DNA of 64,000 nucleotides from Rhodocyclaceae bacterium (GCA_004379165.1 NKXK01000027.1:62001-126000); one strand, 5' to 3'; shown: positions 1 through 7,851, counted from the stretch's first letter. Made by a program: numbers and translations. The notes: generated from the sequence alone by a model not told the origin.

Positions 1-796
1 CCATGGCCTGCTTCAGGTTCATGCCTTGAGCGACGGCTTCCTTCGCAGAATTGAGCAGCGTGGTGACGAAGTCGCGGGTGTAGGCGAGACCTTCGGCGAC
101 ACGGGCCGGACCGATCAAGGCCGGGCCACGGCCGGGAACGACCTTGTCGGCACCCAGTGCCGACAGCGCATCGAGCGTCGCCGGCCATTCCTCCAGCTGG
201 GCGTCGCCGGTGTAGCAGGCGGCGTCGGCTTCGACCAGATCGCCGGAGAAGAGCACCTTCTCGGATGGCACCCAGACGATGGTGTCGCCCTTGGTGTGAC
301 CGGGGCCGACGTGCATGACCTTCACTTCCAGATCCTTGCCCATCCACAGGGTCATTTCGTCCTTGAAAACCAGGGTCGGCCAGGTCAGGCCCGGAATCGA
401 CTCGAAATTCTGGAACAGGCGCGGGAAGCGCTCGTACTCGGACATCATGTCCTGCTGGCCGCGCTCGACGATCATCTCGTAGGTGCCCTGGCTGGCGATG
501 ATTTCCTGCATGCCTTCGGCCCGGTAGCCGGAAGCGCCGAGCACGCGCACCGCGTGGTAGTGGGAAAGGACGACGTACTTGATCGGCTTGTCGGTGACCT
601 TGCGAATCTCGGCGATCAGGTTTTGCGCCATCATCGGCGTCGCCAGCGCGTCGCAGATGAGCACGGCGTCGTCGCCGATGATCACGCCGGTATTGGGATC
701 GCCCTCGGCGGTGTAGGCCCAGCAATGGGCGGACAACTGCTCGAAGGTTGTCTTCTTGACCTCAAGGTCGGCGACGGAAGCGAACTGCTTGCTCAT
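1..796 (-). CDS. Metallo-beta-lactamase-fold protein with altered metal site (C-terminus off the window)
   Basis: Reading on the minus strand from ATG at 796, the frame is open to the window edge, so at least 265 residues are seen and the end is missing. The fold is recognisable from the order of motifs: SHYHAVRVLGAS (about 78-89), HVGPGHTKGDT, FSGDLVEAD and KVVPGRGPAL. In ordinary family members the first motif is HxHxDH and the last is PGHG. Here the D-H pair is replaced by V-R and the last His by Arg, so the second zinc site should be lost or changed. The gene is next to, and divergent from, an IclR regulator in a phenylacetate island, which suggests a thioester or lactone substrate, but the reaction is not known. 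A catalytically altered hydrolase or a binding protein are both possible. Confidence 0.75.
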   Translation of the reverse strand, partial: MSKQFASVADLEVKKTTFEQLSAHCWAYTAEGDPNTGVIIGDDAVLICDALATPMMAQNLIAEIRKVTDKPIKYVVLSHYHAVRVLGASGYRAEGMQEIIASQGTYEMIVERGQQDMMSEYERFPRLFQNFESIPGLTWPTLVFKDEMTLWMGKDLEVKVMHVGPGHTKGDTIVWVPSEKVLFSGDLVEADAACYTGDAQLEEWPATLDALSALGADKVVPGRGPALIGPARVAEGLAYTRDFVTTLLNSAKEAVAQGMNLKQAM

Positions 797-955
797 GGAT
801 GAATCCTTTCTCTTTGATGTGGCTAGATTAGACTAAGTTTCGTTATTGTGCAACTGTTTTGTTAATGACGAATTTTATTTATTTACCGACGTGATTCAAC
901 ATTGACCAATGTCGCTGGCGCGGCTATCTTCTGCGGCAACGGAGGAAGCCCACGC

Positions 956-1744
956 ATGGAACACGAAGACGAAAAGGAAAGACGCGGCATCCAGTCGATC
1001 GAGGTCGGCGGCCAGATTCTGGTTGCCCTCTCCGACCATGCCAGCGCGCTGTCGCTGAAACAGCTGGCCGAAGCGGCGCAGATGACGCCTGCCAAGGCCC
1101 ACCCCTATCTGGTCAGCTACAGCAAGCTCGGGCTGGTGGCGCAGGATCCGGTATCCGGCCGCTACGGCCTCGGGCCGCTGGCGCTGCGCATGGGGCTGGC
1201 GAGCCTGCGCCAGCTCAATCCGGTACGGCTGGGCATGGCAGCGGCGCTGGCGCTGGAACAGCGGGTGCATCACACGGTGGCGCTGTCGGTGTGGGGCAAT
1301 GCCGGGCCAACAGTGATCCACCTTGAGGAATCCAGCCACCCGATCCACATGAACCTGCGCGCAGGAACGGTGATGTCGCTGACGACGGCCACCGGGCTGG
1401 TCTTCGGTGCCTTCATGCCGGCGAAAATGGTCGAGCGTTTTGTCGAGGAGTCGATGCACCCCGACGCCTTCCCGCACATCGTCGGCGAACGTCGCGACTG
1501 GAAGGCGATGCAGCCGGCGCTGCAGGAAGTCCGCGAGCGCGGCCTGGCGCGTGCGGTCGGCCAGCCGATTCCCGGCGTCAGCGCCTTCGCGGCACCGGTT
1601 TTCGATCACAACGGCCATATTTCGCTCGTCGTCACACTGGTCGGCCCGACCGGCGGCTTCGACCCGGACTGGGATTGTGCCAACGCCCGGGCCCTGCGCG
1701 AGACGGCGGCCGACATTTCCCGCCAGCTCGGTTTCAGCGGCTGA
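956..1744 (+). CDS. IclR-family transcriptional regulator
   Basis: A 262-residue protein with the two-domain IclR layout. The N-terminal winged helix reads IQSIEVGGQILVAL, then LKQLAEAAQMTPAKAHPYL for the recognition helix, and the C-terminal effector domain contains GNAGPTVIHLEE, TTATGLVFGAF and a GVSAFAAPVFDHNG segment. The start at 956 is chosen because GGAGGA lies at 941-946; an upstream in-frame ATG at 902 has no comparable site. It is divergent from the metallo-hydrolase-like gene and converges on livF with a 7-base gap. IclR proteins often control aromatic acid catabolism, so it probably regulates the flanking transporter or the divergent gene. The effector is unknown. The 159-base divergent spacer is AT-rich and should hold both promoters. 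Confidence 0.85.
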   Translation: MEHEDEKERRGIQSIEVGGQILVALSDHASALSLKQLAEAAQMTPAKAHPYLVSYSKLGLVAQDPVSGRYGLGPLALRMGLASLRQLNPVRLGMAAALALEQRVHHTVALSVWGNAGPTVIHLEESSHPIHMNLRAGTVMSLTTATGLVFGAFMPAKMVERFVEESMHPDAFPHIVGERRDWKAMQPALQEVRERGLARAVGQPIPGVSAFAAPVFDHNGHISLVVTLVGPTGGFDPDWDCANARALRETAADISRQLGFSG

Positions 1745-1751
1745 GTGCGGC

Positions 1752-3068
1752 TTACATCCCGAGGTAAGCGGCGCGGACCTGTTCATTGCTGATCAGTTCC
1801 TGGCCGGTGCCGGTCAGCGTCACGCTGCCGGTTTCCAGCACATAACCCCGGTCGGCAATCGCCAGCGCGGCAAAGGCATTCTGCTCGACGAGCAGGATGG
1901 TCATGCCCTGCGCCTTCAGCGCCTTAACGACGTTGAACACCTCCTGCACCAGCAGCGGCGCCAGACCCATCGACGGTTCGTCGAGCAGCAGCAGCTTGGG
2001 CCGGCCCATCAGCGCGCGGCCGATGGCCAGCATCTGCTGCTGGCCGCCGGACAGCGTACCGGCCGGCAGGGCGCGTTTTTCCTTGAGGATGGGGAACATC
2101 GAGAAGACCTTCTCCATGTCCTCCTCGACCTGCCCCTTGGGCTGGGTATAGGCGCCGAGACGCAGGTTGTCCTCGATCGACAGCGGCCCGAAGACCTGAC
2201 GGCCTTCCGGACTCTGGCAGATGCCGCGGCGCACGCGCTGGTCGGAACGCACGGCGGAGATGTCCTCGCCGTCGAAGGTGATGCGACCGGCACTCATCGG
2301 CTGCACGCCGGAGAGGGTACGCAGGAAGGTGGTCTTGCCGGCGCCGTTGGCGCCAACCAGCGCCACCGTTTCGCCCCGGCGCACTTCGAGATCCATGCCC
2401 TTCAGCGCCTTGATACGGCCATAGCAGCTTTCCAGCCCTTCAACCTTGAGCAACACCTCGCCCGGCCCCTTGCGCACGCCGGGTTCCAGTTCGCCGGCGC
2501 TGTGTGCGCCGAGACCGATGGACTCCGGTGCCAGACTGGCAATGCGGTGGAAGAGCTGGCGGAATTCGGCCGCCGCTTGATCGCCGAACAGCGGATCGTT
2601 GTTGTCGAGGAAGGCGCGGTCGATGCCGGCCCAGTCGTCGGCCGTCAGCACCTCGCGGGCCAGCGGCATGGCGTCCTTTTCCTCGGTGCGGATGTGCGCC
2701 TTGATGCTCTGCGTGTAGATGCGCAAGGCCTCGGTGAAGGCGGCATTGCCATCACCGCCGGCTGCGGTCGACGCCAGTTTCGCCCGTAAATCGGCAAGCA
2801 CCTGCGGGCCGTTGCGGTGTTCGGCCTGCAGGCGGTCGAGCACCGCGGCGGCTTCGGCACTACGCTGACGCAGCGCCGGGAAGAGGTAGCTGTCTTCCTT
2901 GGCGTGGTGGCAGCCGTCCATGAACTGCTCGATGTAATCGAAAATCGACCCAAAGAAGGCCGGATCGACCTTGCCGCCGGCGTCAACATCGTCGGCGACC
3001 TGATCGAGCGTGATCGCGATGCGCCAGAGGTTCTGGTGTTCTTCGGTGATGATGCGCAGGGCTTCCAT
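1752..3068 (-). CDS. livF: Hemerythrin-domain / LivF ABC ATPase fusion
   Basis: A 438-residue protein whose C-terminal 235 residues are a standard LivF ATPase of a branched-chain-type ABC importer: Walker A GANGAGKTT (239-247), signature LSGGQQQ (339-345), Walker B LLLLDEP (359-365). The first 140 residues are a hemerythrin HHE-type four-helix domain with candidate iron ligands H11, H54/H55, E58, H84, H125 and E129. A linker of about 60 residues joins them. Free-standing LivF is near 235 residues. The fused start is real rather than a gene-calling artefact, because GGAGGAG (3079-3085) lies 10 bases before ATG 3068 and the frame is continuous. It is the last gene of livHMGF. Hemerythrin domains bind oxygen or sense oxygen/iron, so oxygen-linked control of uptake of a substrate that needs O2 for ring oxidation is an inference. 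Confidence 0.9.
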   Translation of the reverse strand: MEALRIITEEHQNLWRIAITLDQVADDVDAGGKVDPAFFGSIFDYIEQFMDGCHHAKEDSYLFPALRQRSAEAAAVLDRLQAEHRNGPQVLADLRAKLASTAAGGDGNAAFTEALRIYTQSIKAHIRTEEKDAMPLAREVLTADDWAGIDRAFLDNNDPLFGDQAAAEFRQLFHRIASLAPESIGLGAHSAGELEPGVRKGPGEVLLKVEGLESCYGRIKALKGMDLEVRRGETVALVGANGAGKTTFLRTLSGVQPMSAGRITFDGEDISAVRSDQRVRRGICQSPEGRQVFGPLSIEDNLRLGAYTQPKGQVEEDMEKVFSMFPILKEKRALPAGTLSGGQQQMLAIGRALMGRPKLLLLDEPSMGLAPLLVQEVFNVVKALKAQGMTILLVEQNAFAALAIADRGYVLETGSVTLTGTGQELISNEQVRAAYLGM

Positions 3069-3091
3069 TTCTTATATCTCCTCCATTCCGT

Positions 3092-3853
3092 TCACGCGTG
3101 GGCGCCGAGATACGCCGCGATGACGTCAGGATTCTTGCGAACCTCCTCACCGGTGCCCTCGGCCAATTTCTTGCCGTAATCGAGCACCAGGATGCGGTCG
3201 GAGAGGTTCATGACCATCTTCATGTCGTGCTCCACCAGCACAACGGTGACGCCGGAATCGGCGATCTTGCGCACGAGGTGGTCGACCTCGATGGTTTCCT
3301 TGGGGTTGAGACCGGCCGCCGGCTCGTCGAGGAAGATCAGGCGGGGCTTCATCGCCAGCGCACGGGAAATTTCCAGACGCTTCAGCGCACCGTAGGACAT
3401 GGCATCGGCGCGGGTCTCGATGTATTTCTCCAGACCGACGAAGCGCATCAGTTCGGCAGCTTCCTCGCGCAACTCGGCATCGCGCTTGCGCAGCGTCGGG
3501 AAGCGCAGCGCGGCCTTGAACAGGTTGCGGTCCAGCCGCAAGTGAGCGCCCACCATCACGTTCTCGATGGCACTCATGTTCATGCATATCTGCAGGTTCT
3601 GGAAGGTCCGTGCCACACCGCGGCGGGCGAGCTCGTTGGGCGACTTGCCGTGGATCGCCTCGCCGTCGAGCTTGATCTCGCCGGTAGTCGGCTTGTACAC
3701 CCCGGTGATCAGGTTGAACAGCGTCGTCTTGCCGGCGCCGTTGGGGCCGATCACCGAGTAGACAATGCCGGAATCAATATTGAAGGTGACGTTCTGGACC
3801 GCCTTGACGCCACCGAAGTGGATGGACAGGTCTTTGACTTCGAGCATGGACAT
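3092..3853 (-). CDS. livG: LivG-type ABC transporter ATPase
   Basis: A 253-residue ATPase of the branched-chain amino-acid/aromatic-acid importer family. It has Walker A GPNGAGKTT near residue 40, the long LivG insert between Walker A and the signature, the signature MSYGALKRLEISRALA and Walker B LIFLDEPAAGLNP, followed by the switch histidine in VVLVEHDMKMVM. The start at ATG 3853 (MSMLEVKD) is chosen because a GGGGGAG site lies just upstream; the open frame runs further back, but that part overlaps livM in another frame. It begins 2 bases after livM ends and is followed by the hemerythrin-LivF gene, so the four genes form one operon. It would pair with LivF at the membrane to drive uptake, probably of phenylacetate or a related aromatic acid. 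Confidence 0.93.
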   Translation of the reverse strand: MSMLEVKDLSIHFGGVKAVQNVTFNIDSGIVYSVIGPNGAGKTTLFNLITGVYKPTTGEIKLDGEAIHGKSPNELARRGVARTFQNLQICMNMSAIENVMVGAHLRLDRNLFKAALRFPTLRKRDAELREEAAELMRFVGLEKYIETRADAMSYGALKRLEISRALAMKPRLIFLDEPAAGLNPKETIEVDHLVRKIADSGVTVVLVEHDMKMVMNLSDRILVLDYGKKLAEGTGEEVRKNPDVIAAYLGAHA

Positions 3854-3855
3854 GA

Positions 3856-4785
3856 TCACTCCCCCTTCCCGAACTTGGCGGCCAGCGTCGGCACGATGCC
3901 CTTGGGCAGGAAGATCATGAAGCCCATCAGGATGGCGCCGAAGACCACGGTTTCCCAGCCCTCGAAGGTCGCCAGTGCCTGCGGCAAGGCGGTCAGGAGT
4001 ACGGCGCCGACCAGCGAGCCGAAGACGGAGGCCATGCCGCCCACGACAACCATGGTCACCAGTTCGATGGAGTGGAAGAAGTCGGCAAAATTGGGGCTGA
4101 CGAAGCCGATGTAATGCGCAGTGACACTCCCCATCAGCGAGGCGAACATTGCCGACATGACGAACACGATCACCTTGTAGCGGGCAACGTCGACCCCGAC
4201 CACCTGCGAGGCGACTTCCGAGCCATGCAGCGCGCGCAGCGCACGGCCGAAAGGCGAGTCGATCAGGTTCAGCGAGGCCCAGACCGAGATCACCAGCAGT
4301 GCGGCAACGACCCAGTACCACTGCTTGTCGCTCGACAGTTCGAAACCGAAAAGGCCCATCGCCGGCACCGGCATGCCGTCCGGCCCGCCCGTCCATTGCG
4401 CTTCGTTACGCAGCGCAATGTTGATGATGATGCCCAGACCCAGCGTCGCCATCGCCAGATAATGGCCCTTGAGCTTGAAGATCGGCCGGGCGACCAATGC
4501 TGCCAAAATGCCGGTGGCCAGCGCGCCGGCGCCCATCGCCAGCAGCGGATGCCAGCCGAAATGCGTCGGCAGCACGGCCGAAGCATAGGCGCCGATGCCG
4601 AGGAAGCCGGCATGGCCGAGGCTGATCTGGCCGGCAAAGCCGATCAGCAGGTTGAGGCCGAGGACGATGACGGCGTTGATCGCCATGCGGATCGCCAGAT
4701 CGGTGTAGTAACTGTTGGGCGAAACGAAGGGCACGATGGCCAGGATCAGCGCAACGATGAGGATGCCTTTGGTGGTCGTCTTCAT
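3856..4785 (-). CDS. livM: LivM-type ABC transporter permease
   Basis: A 309-residue integral membrane protein typical of LivM. It shows a first hydrophobic segment GILIVALILAIVPF, then NAVIVLGLNLLIGFAGQISLGHAGFLGIGAYA, the conserved permease segment of the family, and a GRALRALHGSEVASQVVGVDVARYK stretch resembling the EAA-like cytoplasmic loop that docks with the ATPases. Several further transmembrane segments follow up to the C-terminus. It lies 2 bases downstream of livH and 2 bases upstream of livG on the minus strand. Together with LivH it should form the translocation pore. Substrate assignment to phenylacetate or another aromatic acid rests only on its place in the paa island. Confidence 0.93.
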   Translation of the reverse strand: MKTTTKGILIVALILAIVPFVSPNSYYTDLAIRMAINAVIVLGLNLLIGFAGQISLGHAGFLGIGAYASAVLPTHFGWHPLLAMGAGALATGILAALVARPIFKLKGHYLAMATLGLGIIINIALRNEAQWTGGPDGMPVPAMGLFGFELSSDKQWYWVVAALLVISVWASLNLIDSPFGRALRALHGSEVASQVVGVDVARYKVIVFVMSAMFASLMGSVTAHYIGFVSPNFADFFHSIELVTMVVVGGMASVFGSLVGAVLLTALPQALATFEGWETVVFGAILMGFMIFLPKGIVPTLAAKFGKGE

Positions 4786-4787
4786 GA

Positions 4788-5663
4788 TTACACCCGGTCC
4801 GTCGATTTGCCGCCAAACAGGCCGCGCGGCATGAAGAAGAGGATGAACAGGATGAGCACGAAGGGAATTGCATCCTTGTAGGCCGACGAGATGTAGCCGG
4901 CGCCCATCGCCTCAAGCACGCCCACGAGCAGGCCGCCAAGCACGGCACCGAGGCCGTTGCCGAGGCCACCGACGACGGCAGCGACGAAGCCCTTGAGGCC
5001 GAGCATGATACCGACGTCGTAGGAAGTGAGCGTAATCGGTGTCACGAGAATGCCGCCCAGCGCACCGAGTGCGGCCGACATGGCGAAGCTCATGAACAGC
5101 ACCCAGCTGGTATTGATACCGACCAGTTCGGCCGCGGTGCGGTTGAACGAGGTGGCAAGCATCGCCTTGCCGGTGAGCGTGCGGTTGAAGAAGTACCAGA
5201 GTGCAACGACAACAATGGCAGTGACGCCAAGCACCCACAGGCTCTGCGGCAGCAGCGTGGCGCCGAGGATCTGGATCGGTTCGTCACCGGAGAAGGCGGG
5301 CAGGCTGAAAGTGCCCTTGCCCAGCCAGACCTGGATCAGGCCGCGGATGACCAGCGAGGCGCCGATGGTGATGATGATCAGCGTCACCGTTTCCGCGCCC
5401 TTGACCGGCTCGATGGCCAGCTTTTCGACCAGCACGCCGACGACTGCAGGCACGAGAATGGCCAGCGCCAGCGCCACCGGCAGGGGCAGACCGGCGGCGG
5501 TGAAGAACACCGCCAGCATGCCGCCGAGCATGATGAACTCGCCCTGAGCGAAATTGATGACGTTGCTGGCGTTGTAGATCAGCGTGAAACCGAGGGCGGC
5601 GAGCGCGTAGGTGGCGCCGACGGTAACCCCTGAGAACAGGAATTGCAGGAACTGGGCAAGCAT
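4788..5663 (-). CDS. livH: LivH-type ABC transporter permease
   Basis: A 291-residue permease with the family opening FLFSGVTVGATYALAALGFTLIYNASNVINFAQGEF, a run of alternating hydrophobic segments, and the loop NRTLTGKAMLATSFNRTAAELVGIN, which resembles the EAA cytoplasmic loop. It is the first gene of the minus-strand livHMGF operon. A G-rich ribosome site (GGGGGGCG) lies directly before ATG 5663. The 217-base spacer upstream separates it from the terminator of the second IclR gene and carries AT-rich DNA, an AATTCTGAATT palindrome and a TGATACA motif that also occurs near other paa promoters. The cognate binding protein is probably the gene at 20249-21394, because no other one is present nearby. 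Confidence 0.93.
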   Translation of the reverse strand: MLAQFLQFLFSGVTVGATYALAALGFTLIYNASNVINFAQGEFIMLGGMLAVFFTAAGLPLPVALALAILVPAVVGVLVEKLAIEPVKGAETVTLIIITIGASLVIRGLIQVWLGKGTFSLPAFSGDEPIQILGATLLPQSLWVLGVTAIVVVALWYFFNRTLTGKAMLATSFNRTAAELVGINTSWVLFMSFAMSAALGALGGILVTPITLTSYDVGIMLGLKGFVAAVVGGLGNGLGAVLGGLLVGVLEAMGAGYISSAYKDAIPFVLILFILFFMPRGLFGGKSTDRV

Positions 5664-5778
5664 CAGACGCCCCCCTGCGCAAAACGCGGCATCCGCAGCC
5701 GCAGTGCTGGCTCTCTCATAAGGTCTCCTCCGTTTGTTCTTTATCCGGACGGCACCGCTGCCGCTGACCGGTTAAACA

Positions 5779-5789
5779 AATTCTGAATT
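5779..5789. promoter_or_regulatory. Small palindrome upstream of livH, possible IclR operator
   Basis: AATTCTGAATT is an 11-base palindrome with one central base, 116 bases upstream of livH and inside AT-rich DNA. It resembles the ATTCTATAGAAT palindrome upstream of the second IclR gene. IclR-family proteins bind short AT-rich inverted repeats, so this is a candidate operator. This is inference from position and symmetry only. Confidence 0.3.
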
Positions 5790-5812
5790 GTGTAATTTAT
5801 TCTGTCAAGCAG

Positions 5813-5824
5813 AAATGATACAAA
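5813..5824 (+). promoter_or_regulatory. TGATACA motif near the liv promoter
   Basis: The motif AAATGATACAAA lies upstream of livH. Related GATACA cores occur at 12647-12658 (reverse), 12808-12820 and 20137-20148, each in the control region of a paa-island unit. It may be a binding site for PaaX or for one of the IclR regulators. It overlaps the T-run of the IclR terminator, so the signal here is weaker than at the other sites. Confidence 0.3.
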
Positions 5825-5862
5825 AAAACGGCGCAACCGGAATCGATGTATCGGTTACGCCG
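5822..5862 (-). terminator. Intrinsic terminator of the second IclR gene
   Basis: On the minus strand, CGGCGTAACCG and its near-complement CGGTTGCGCCG form a stem (5829-5862) followed by seven T residues (5822-5828). It lies 18 bases after the stop codon of the IclR gene at 5881. The run of T directly after a GC-rich stem is the classical intrinsic terminator pattern. Confidence 0.85.
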
Positions 5863-5880
5863 CGTTACTTTTCGCCTGAA

Positions 5881-6678
5881 TCAGCTGCCGGCGGGCGTCC
5901 CCGTGTAGCCAAGCCGCACCGACAATGCCGCTGCCGCTTCCTTGACGCCGCTGACCACCGGGCTCGCCGGCGAGGTATCGAACATGCCCTTGACCCCGAC
6001 CGCGAGCATGACCATGGTGATCTCGTTGCGGAAGTTGAAAACCGGCGCTGCCACGGCCTCGACACCGGTCACCAGGTAGTAGTCGGAGATCGCCGAATAG
6101 CCGTCGGTGCGGACCTGCGCCAGCAGCGCATCGACATCGGCGCGCGTCTTGAGGTCCGGCGGCGTCTTGCCGGCCTTGAGCTCCTTGGCGATCAGCTTGC
6201 CCACAGCCTCGTTGTTCAGCCAGGCGGCAAAGACGCGGCCGCTGGCCGAGGTGAGGATATCGAGCGCGGTACCGGTGACGACGTTGACTGTGATCGGCCG
6301 GCGCGGGCGCTCCCAGCGCACGATAACCGGGCCGTTATCGCTCCACACCGCCAGCGCGGTCGTCTCGTTGATCTGGTCGCGCAACTGGGCGATGGCCGTC
6401 AGACCGAGGCGCACGCGGTCGAGGCGGTCGATGGCGACGAGGCCGATGTTCAGCGCGAACGGCCCGAGGTCGTAGCGCGAGGTCAGCGGGTCCTGCTCGA
6501 CCAGCCCGGCGCGGATCAGGCTGACCAGATAGCGGTGCGCCTTCGACGCCGGCATGTCCGCCGCCGCCGCGATGTCCTTGAGCATCATCGCGCGCTGGCC
6601 ATTGACCATTGCGCGTAGAATACCCATGCCGATTTCCAGCGACTGTACGCCGTGTTTTCCATCCATGTCGTCGCTCAT
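5881..6678 (-). CDS. IclR-family transcriptional regulator
   Basis: A 265-residue IclR-type regulator. The winged helix contains VQSLEIGMGILRAM and LKDIAAAADMPASKAHRYLVSL, and the effector domain has WSDNGPVIVRWE, TSASGRVFAAW and GVEAVAAPVFNFRNEI. Two adjacent ATG codons (6681 and 6678) follow an AAGGGGG ribosome site; the second is preferred for spacing, while an earlier ATG at 6696 lacks a site. It is divergent from paaY, with a 12-base perfect palindrome between them. It has a clear terminator of its own. By family and context it probably controls paaY, itself and perhaps the liv operon in response to an aromatic acid or CoA ester. The paralogue at 956-1744 shares the fold, but the two are clearly different in sequence. 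Confidence 0.87.
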   Translation of the reverse strand: MSDDMDGKHGVQSLEIGMGILRAMVNGQRAMMLKDIAAAADMPASKAHRYLVSLIRAGLVEQDPLTSRYDLGPFALNIGLVAIDRLDRVRLGLTAIAQLRDQINETTALAVWSDNGPVIVRWERPRRPITVNVVTGTALDILTSASGRVFAAWLNNEAVGKLIAKELKAGKTPPDLKTRADVDALLAQVRTDGYSAISDYYLVTGVEAVAAPVFNFRNEITMVMLAVGVKGMFDTSPASPVVSGVKEAAAALSVRLGYTGTPAGS

Positions 6679-6718
6679 CATGCCCCCTTGACACATTCCT
6701 GAATACGAAATCGATTTT

Positions 6719-6730
6719 ATTCTATAGAAT
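6719..6730. promoter_or_regulatory. Perfect 12-base palindrome between iclR and paaY
   Basis: ATTCTATAGAAT is a perfect inverted repeat. It is flanked by CGAAAT and ATTTCG, which extend the symmetry loosely to 6707-6735. It lies in the 80-base divergent spacer, 29 bases before the paaY start. This fits the usual location and AT-rich symmetry of an IclR operator. Confidence 0.5.
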
Positions 6731-6758
6731 TTCGGGCTGATTTGTCACTGAGGTTCTC

Positions 6759-7379
6759 ATGTCCAGCCTGCGCGTCTATGCCATCGACGGCATCGTCCCC
6801 GTCGTCAACCCAACTGCCTACGTCCATCCCAGCGCCGTGCTCATCGGCGACGTCATCGTCGGCCCCGGCTGCTACGTCGGCCCCTGCGCCAGCCTGCGCG
6901 GCGATTTCGGCCGGCTGATCCTCGAACGCGGCGCCAACCTGCAGGATACCTGCGTCATGCACGGCTTCCCCGGCACCGACACCGTGGTCGAGGAGGATGG
7001 CCACATAGGCCACGGTGCCGTGCTGCACGGTTGCCGCGTCGGCAAGAATGCATTGATCGGCATGAACGCGGTAATCATGGACAACGCCGTCATCGGCGAA
7101 TCCGCCATCGTCGCCGCCAGCGCCTTCGTCAAGGCCGGCGCCGAAATCCCGCCACGCTCGCTGGTCGCCGGCATGCCGGCCAAGGTCATCCGCGAACTGT
7201 CGGACGAGGAGATCGCCTGGAAAGGCGAAGGCACGCGCACCTACCAGGACCTCACCCGCCGCTGCCTGGCGACGATGGTCGAATGCGATCCGCTGACGAC
7301 CATGGAAGCCGACCGCAAGCGCATTCACATGCCGGATGTCGTGCCGCTGGTTGAGTTGAAAAAGCGCGACGGACGCTGA
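6759..7379 (+). CDS. paaY: PaaY, phenylacetate pathway left-handed beta-helix thioesterase
   Basis: A 206-residue protein of the gamma-carbonic-anhydrase-like hexapeptide family. The hexapeptide turns are visible as repeated (I/V)G-type units, for example [34 protein letters not shown] and [20 protein letters not shown], followed by the family tail with [19 protein letters not shown]. The metal-binding His residues of the fold are present in VMHGFPG and IGHGAVLHG. PaaY in other bacteria hydrolyses dead-end CoA esters formed when the epoxide or ring-opened intermediates stall, releasing trapped CoA. It is divergent from an IclR regulator and is separate from the main paa cluster, as is common. 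Length and sequence fit well; the alternative reading as an unrelated carbonic anhydrase homologue is less likely here. Confidence 0.9.
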   Translation: MSSLRVYAIDGIVPVVNPTAYVHPSAVLIGDVIVGPGCYVGPCASLRGDFGRLILERGANLQDTCVMHGFPGTDTVVEEDGHIGHGAVLHGCRVGKNALIGMNAVIMDNAVIGESAIVAASAFVKAGAEIPPRSLVAGMPAKVIRELSDEEIAWKGEGTRTYQDLTRRCLATMVECDPLTTMEADRKRIHMPDVVPLVELKKRDGR

Positions 7380-7453
7380 GCGGGTTACGCATTGCTACAG
7401 ACTGTCAGCAGCGGCAGTGCTATCTTTACCCCATACCCAGCCCCGTTCTGACC

Positions 7454-7732
7454 ATGAACCGCCTACGTACCGCGCTCCTCACCGCATTGCTCAACGCGCT
7501 CAGCCTGCCGGCGCTGGCTGACGAGCCGACGCCGATCGACCGCACGGTCGCCGCCGTCGAGCGCGGCGCCCAGGCAGCAGCGCATGGCATTGAACGCGGC
7601 GCGAAGGCGGCTGTCCGTGGCGTCGAAATCGGTCTCAGCGCCGCCGAGCGGGGCGTCCGCCGTGGCGCCGAAGCCACGGCCGGCGCCATTGAAAAAGTGG
7701 TCGACAAGCTGACCGGCGACGGGCGCAAGTAA
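7454..7732 (+). CDS. Small exported protein with five 11-residue amphipathic repeats
   Basis: A 92-residue protein that I do not recognise. Residues 1-22 are a signal peptide (basic start, hydrophobic core, ALA cleavage site). The mature part is almost entirely five tandem 11-residue units: VERGAQAAAHG (35-45), IERGAKAAVRG (46-56), VEIGLSAAERG (57-67), VRRGAEATAGA (68-78) and IEKVVDKLTGD (79-89). The pattern, aliphatic-charge-charge-Gly-Ala, with Gly at the end of the unit, predicts an extended amphipathic helix of the 11/3 type that lies on membranes or other helices, as in synuclein-like and LEA-like proteins. It stands alone between paaY and a DUF218 gene on the same strand. The role is unknown; stress or envelope association is speculation. 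Confidence 0.7.
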   Translation: MNRLRTALLTALLNALSLPALADEPTPIDRTVAAVERGAQAAAHGIERGAKAAVRGVEIGLSAAERGVRRGAEATAGAIEKVVDKLTGDGRK

Positions 7733-7820
7733 GCACGCCATCGCAAGCTCCCAGGGCGGCGGGCACGGCGCACTGTGCAGCGGTCGACGGACGCTCTCCA
7801 GCACACCGGGCATCTCCCCG

Positions 7821-7851
7821 GATTTTCGGCAATTTTTCGCGTTGACCGCAG
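7821..7851 (+). repeat. Copy of the GGGTTGACCGCAG repeat family
   Basis: An intergenic copy that reads GATTTTCGG, a T-run, then GCGTTGACCGCAG. It lies between the small 11-mer-repeat protein and the DUF218 gene. It has only the right arm of the full palindrome seen at 26090-26134. Confidence 0.75.
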
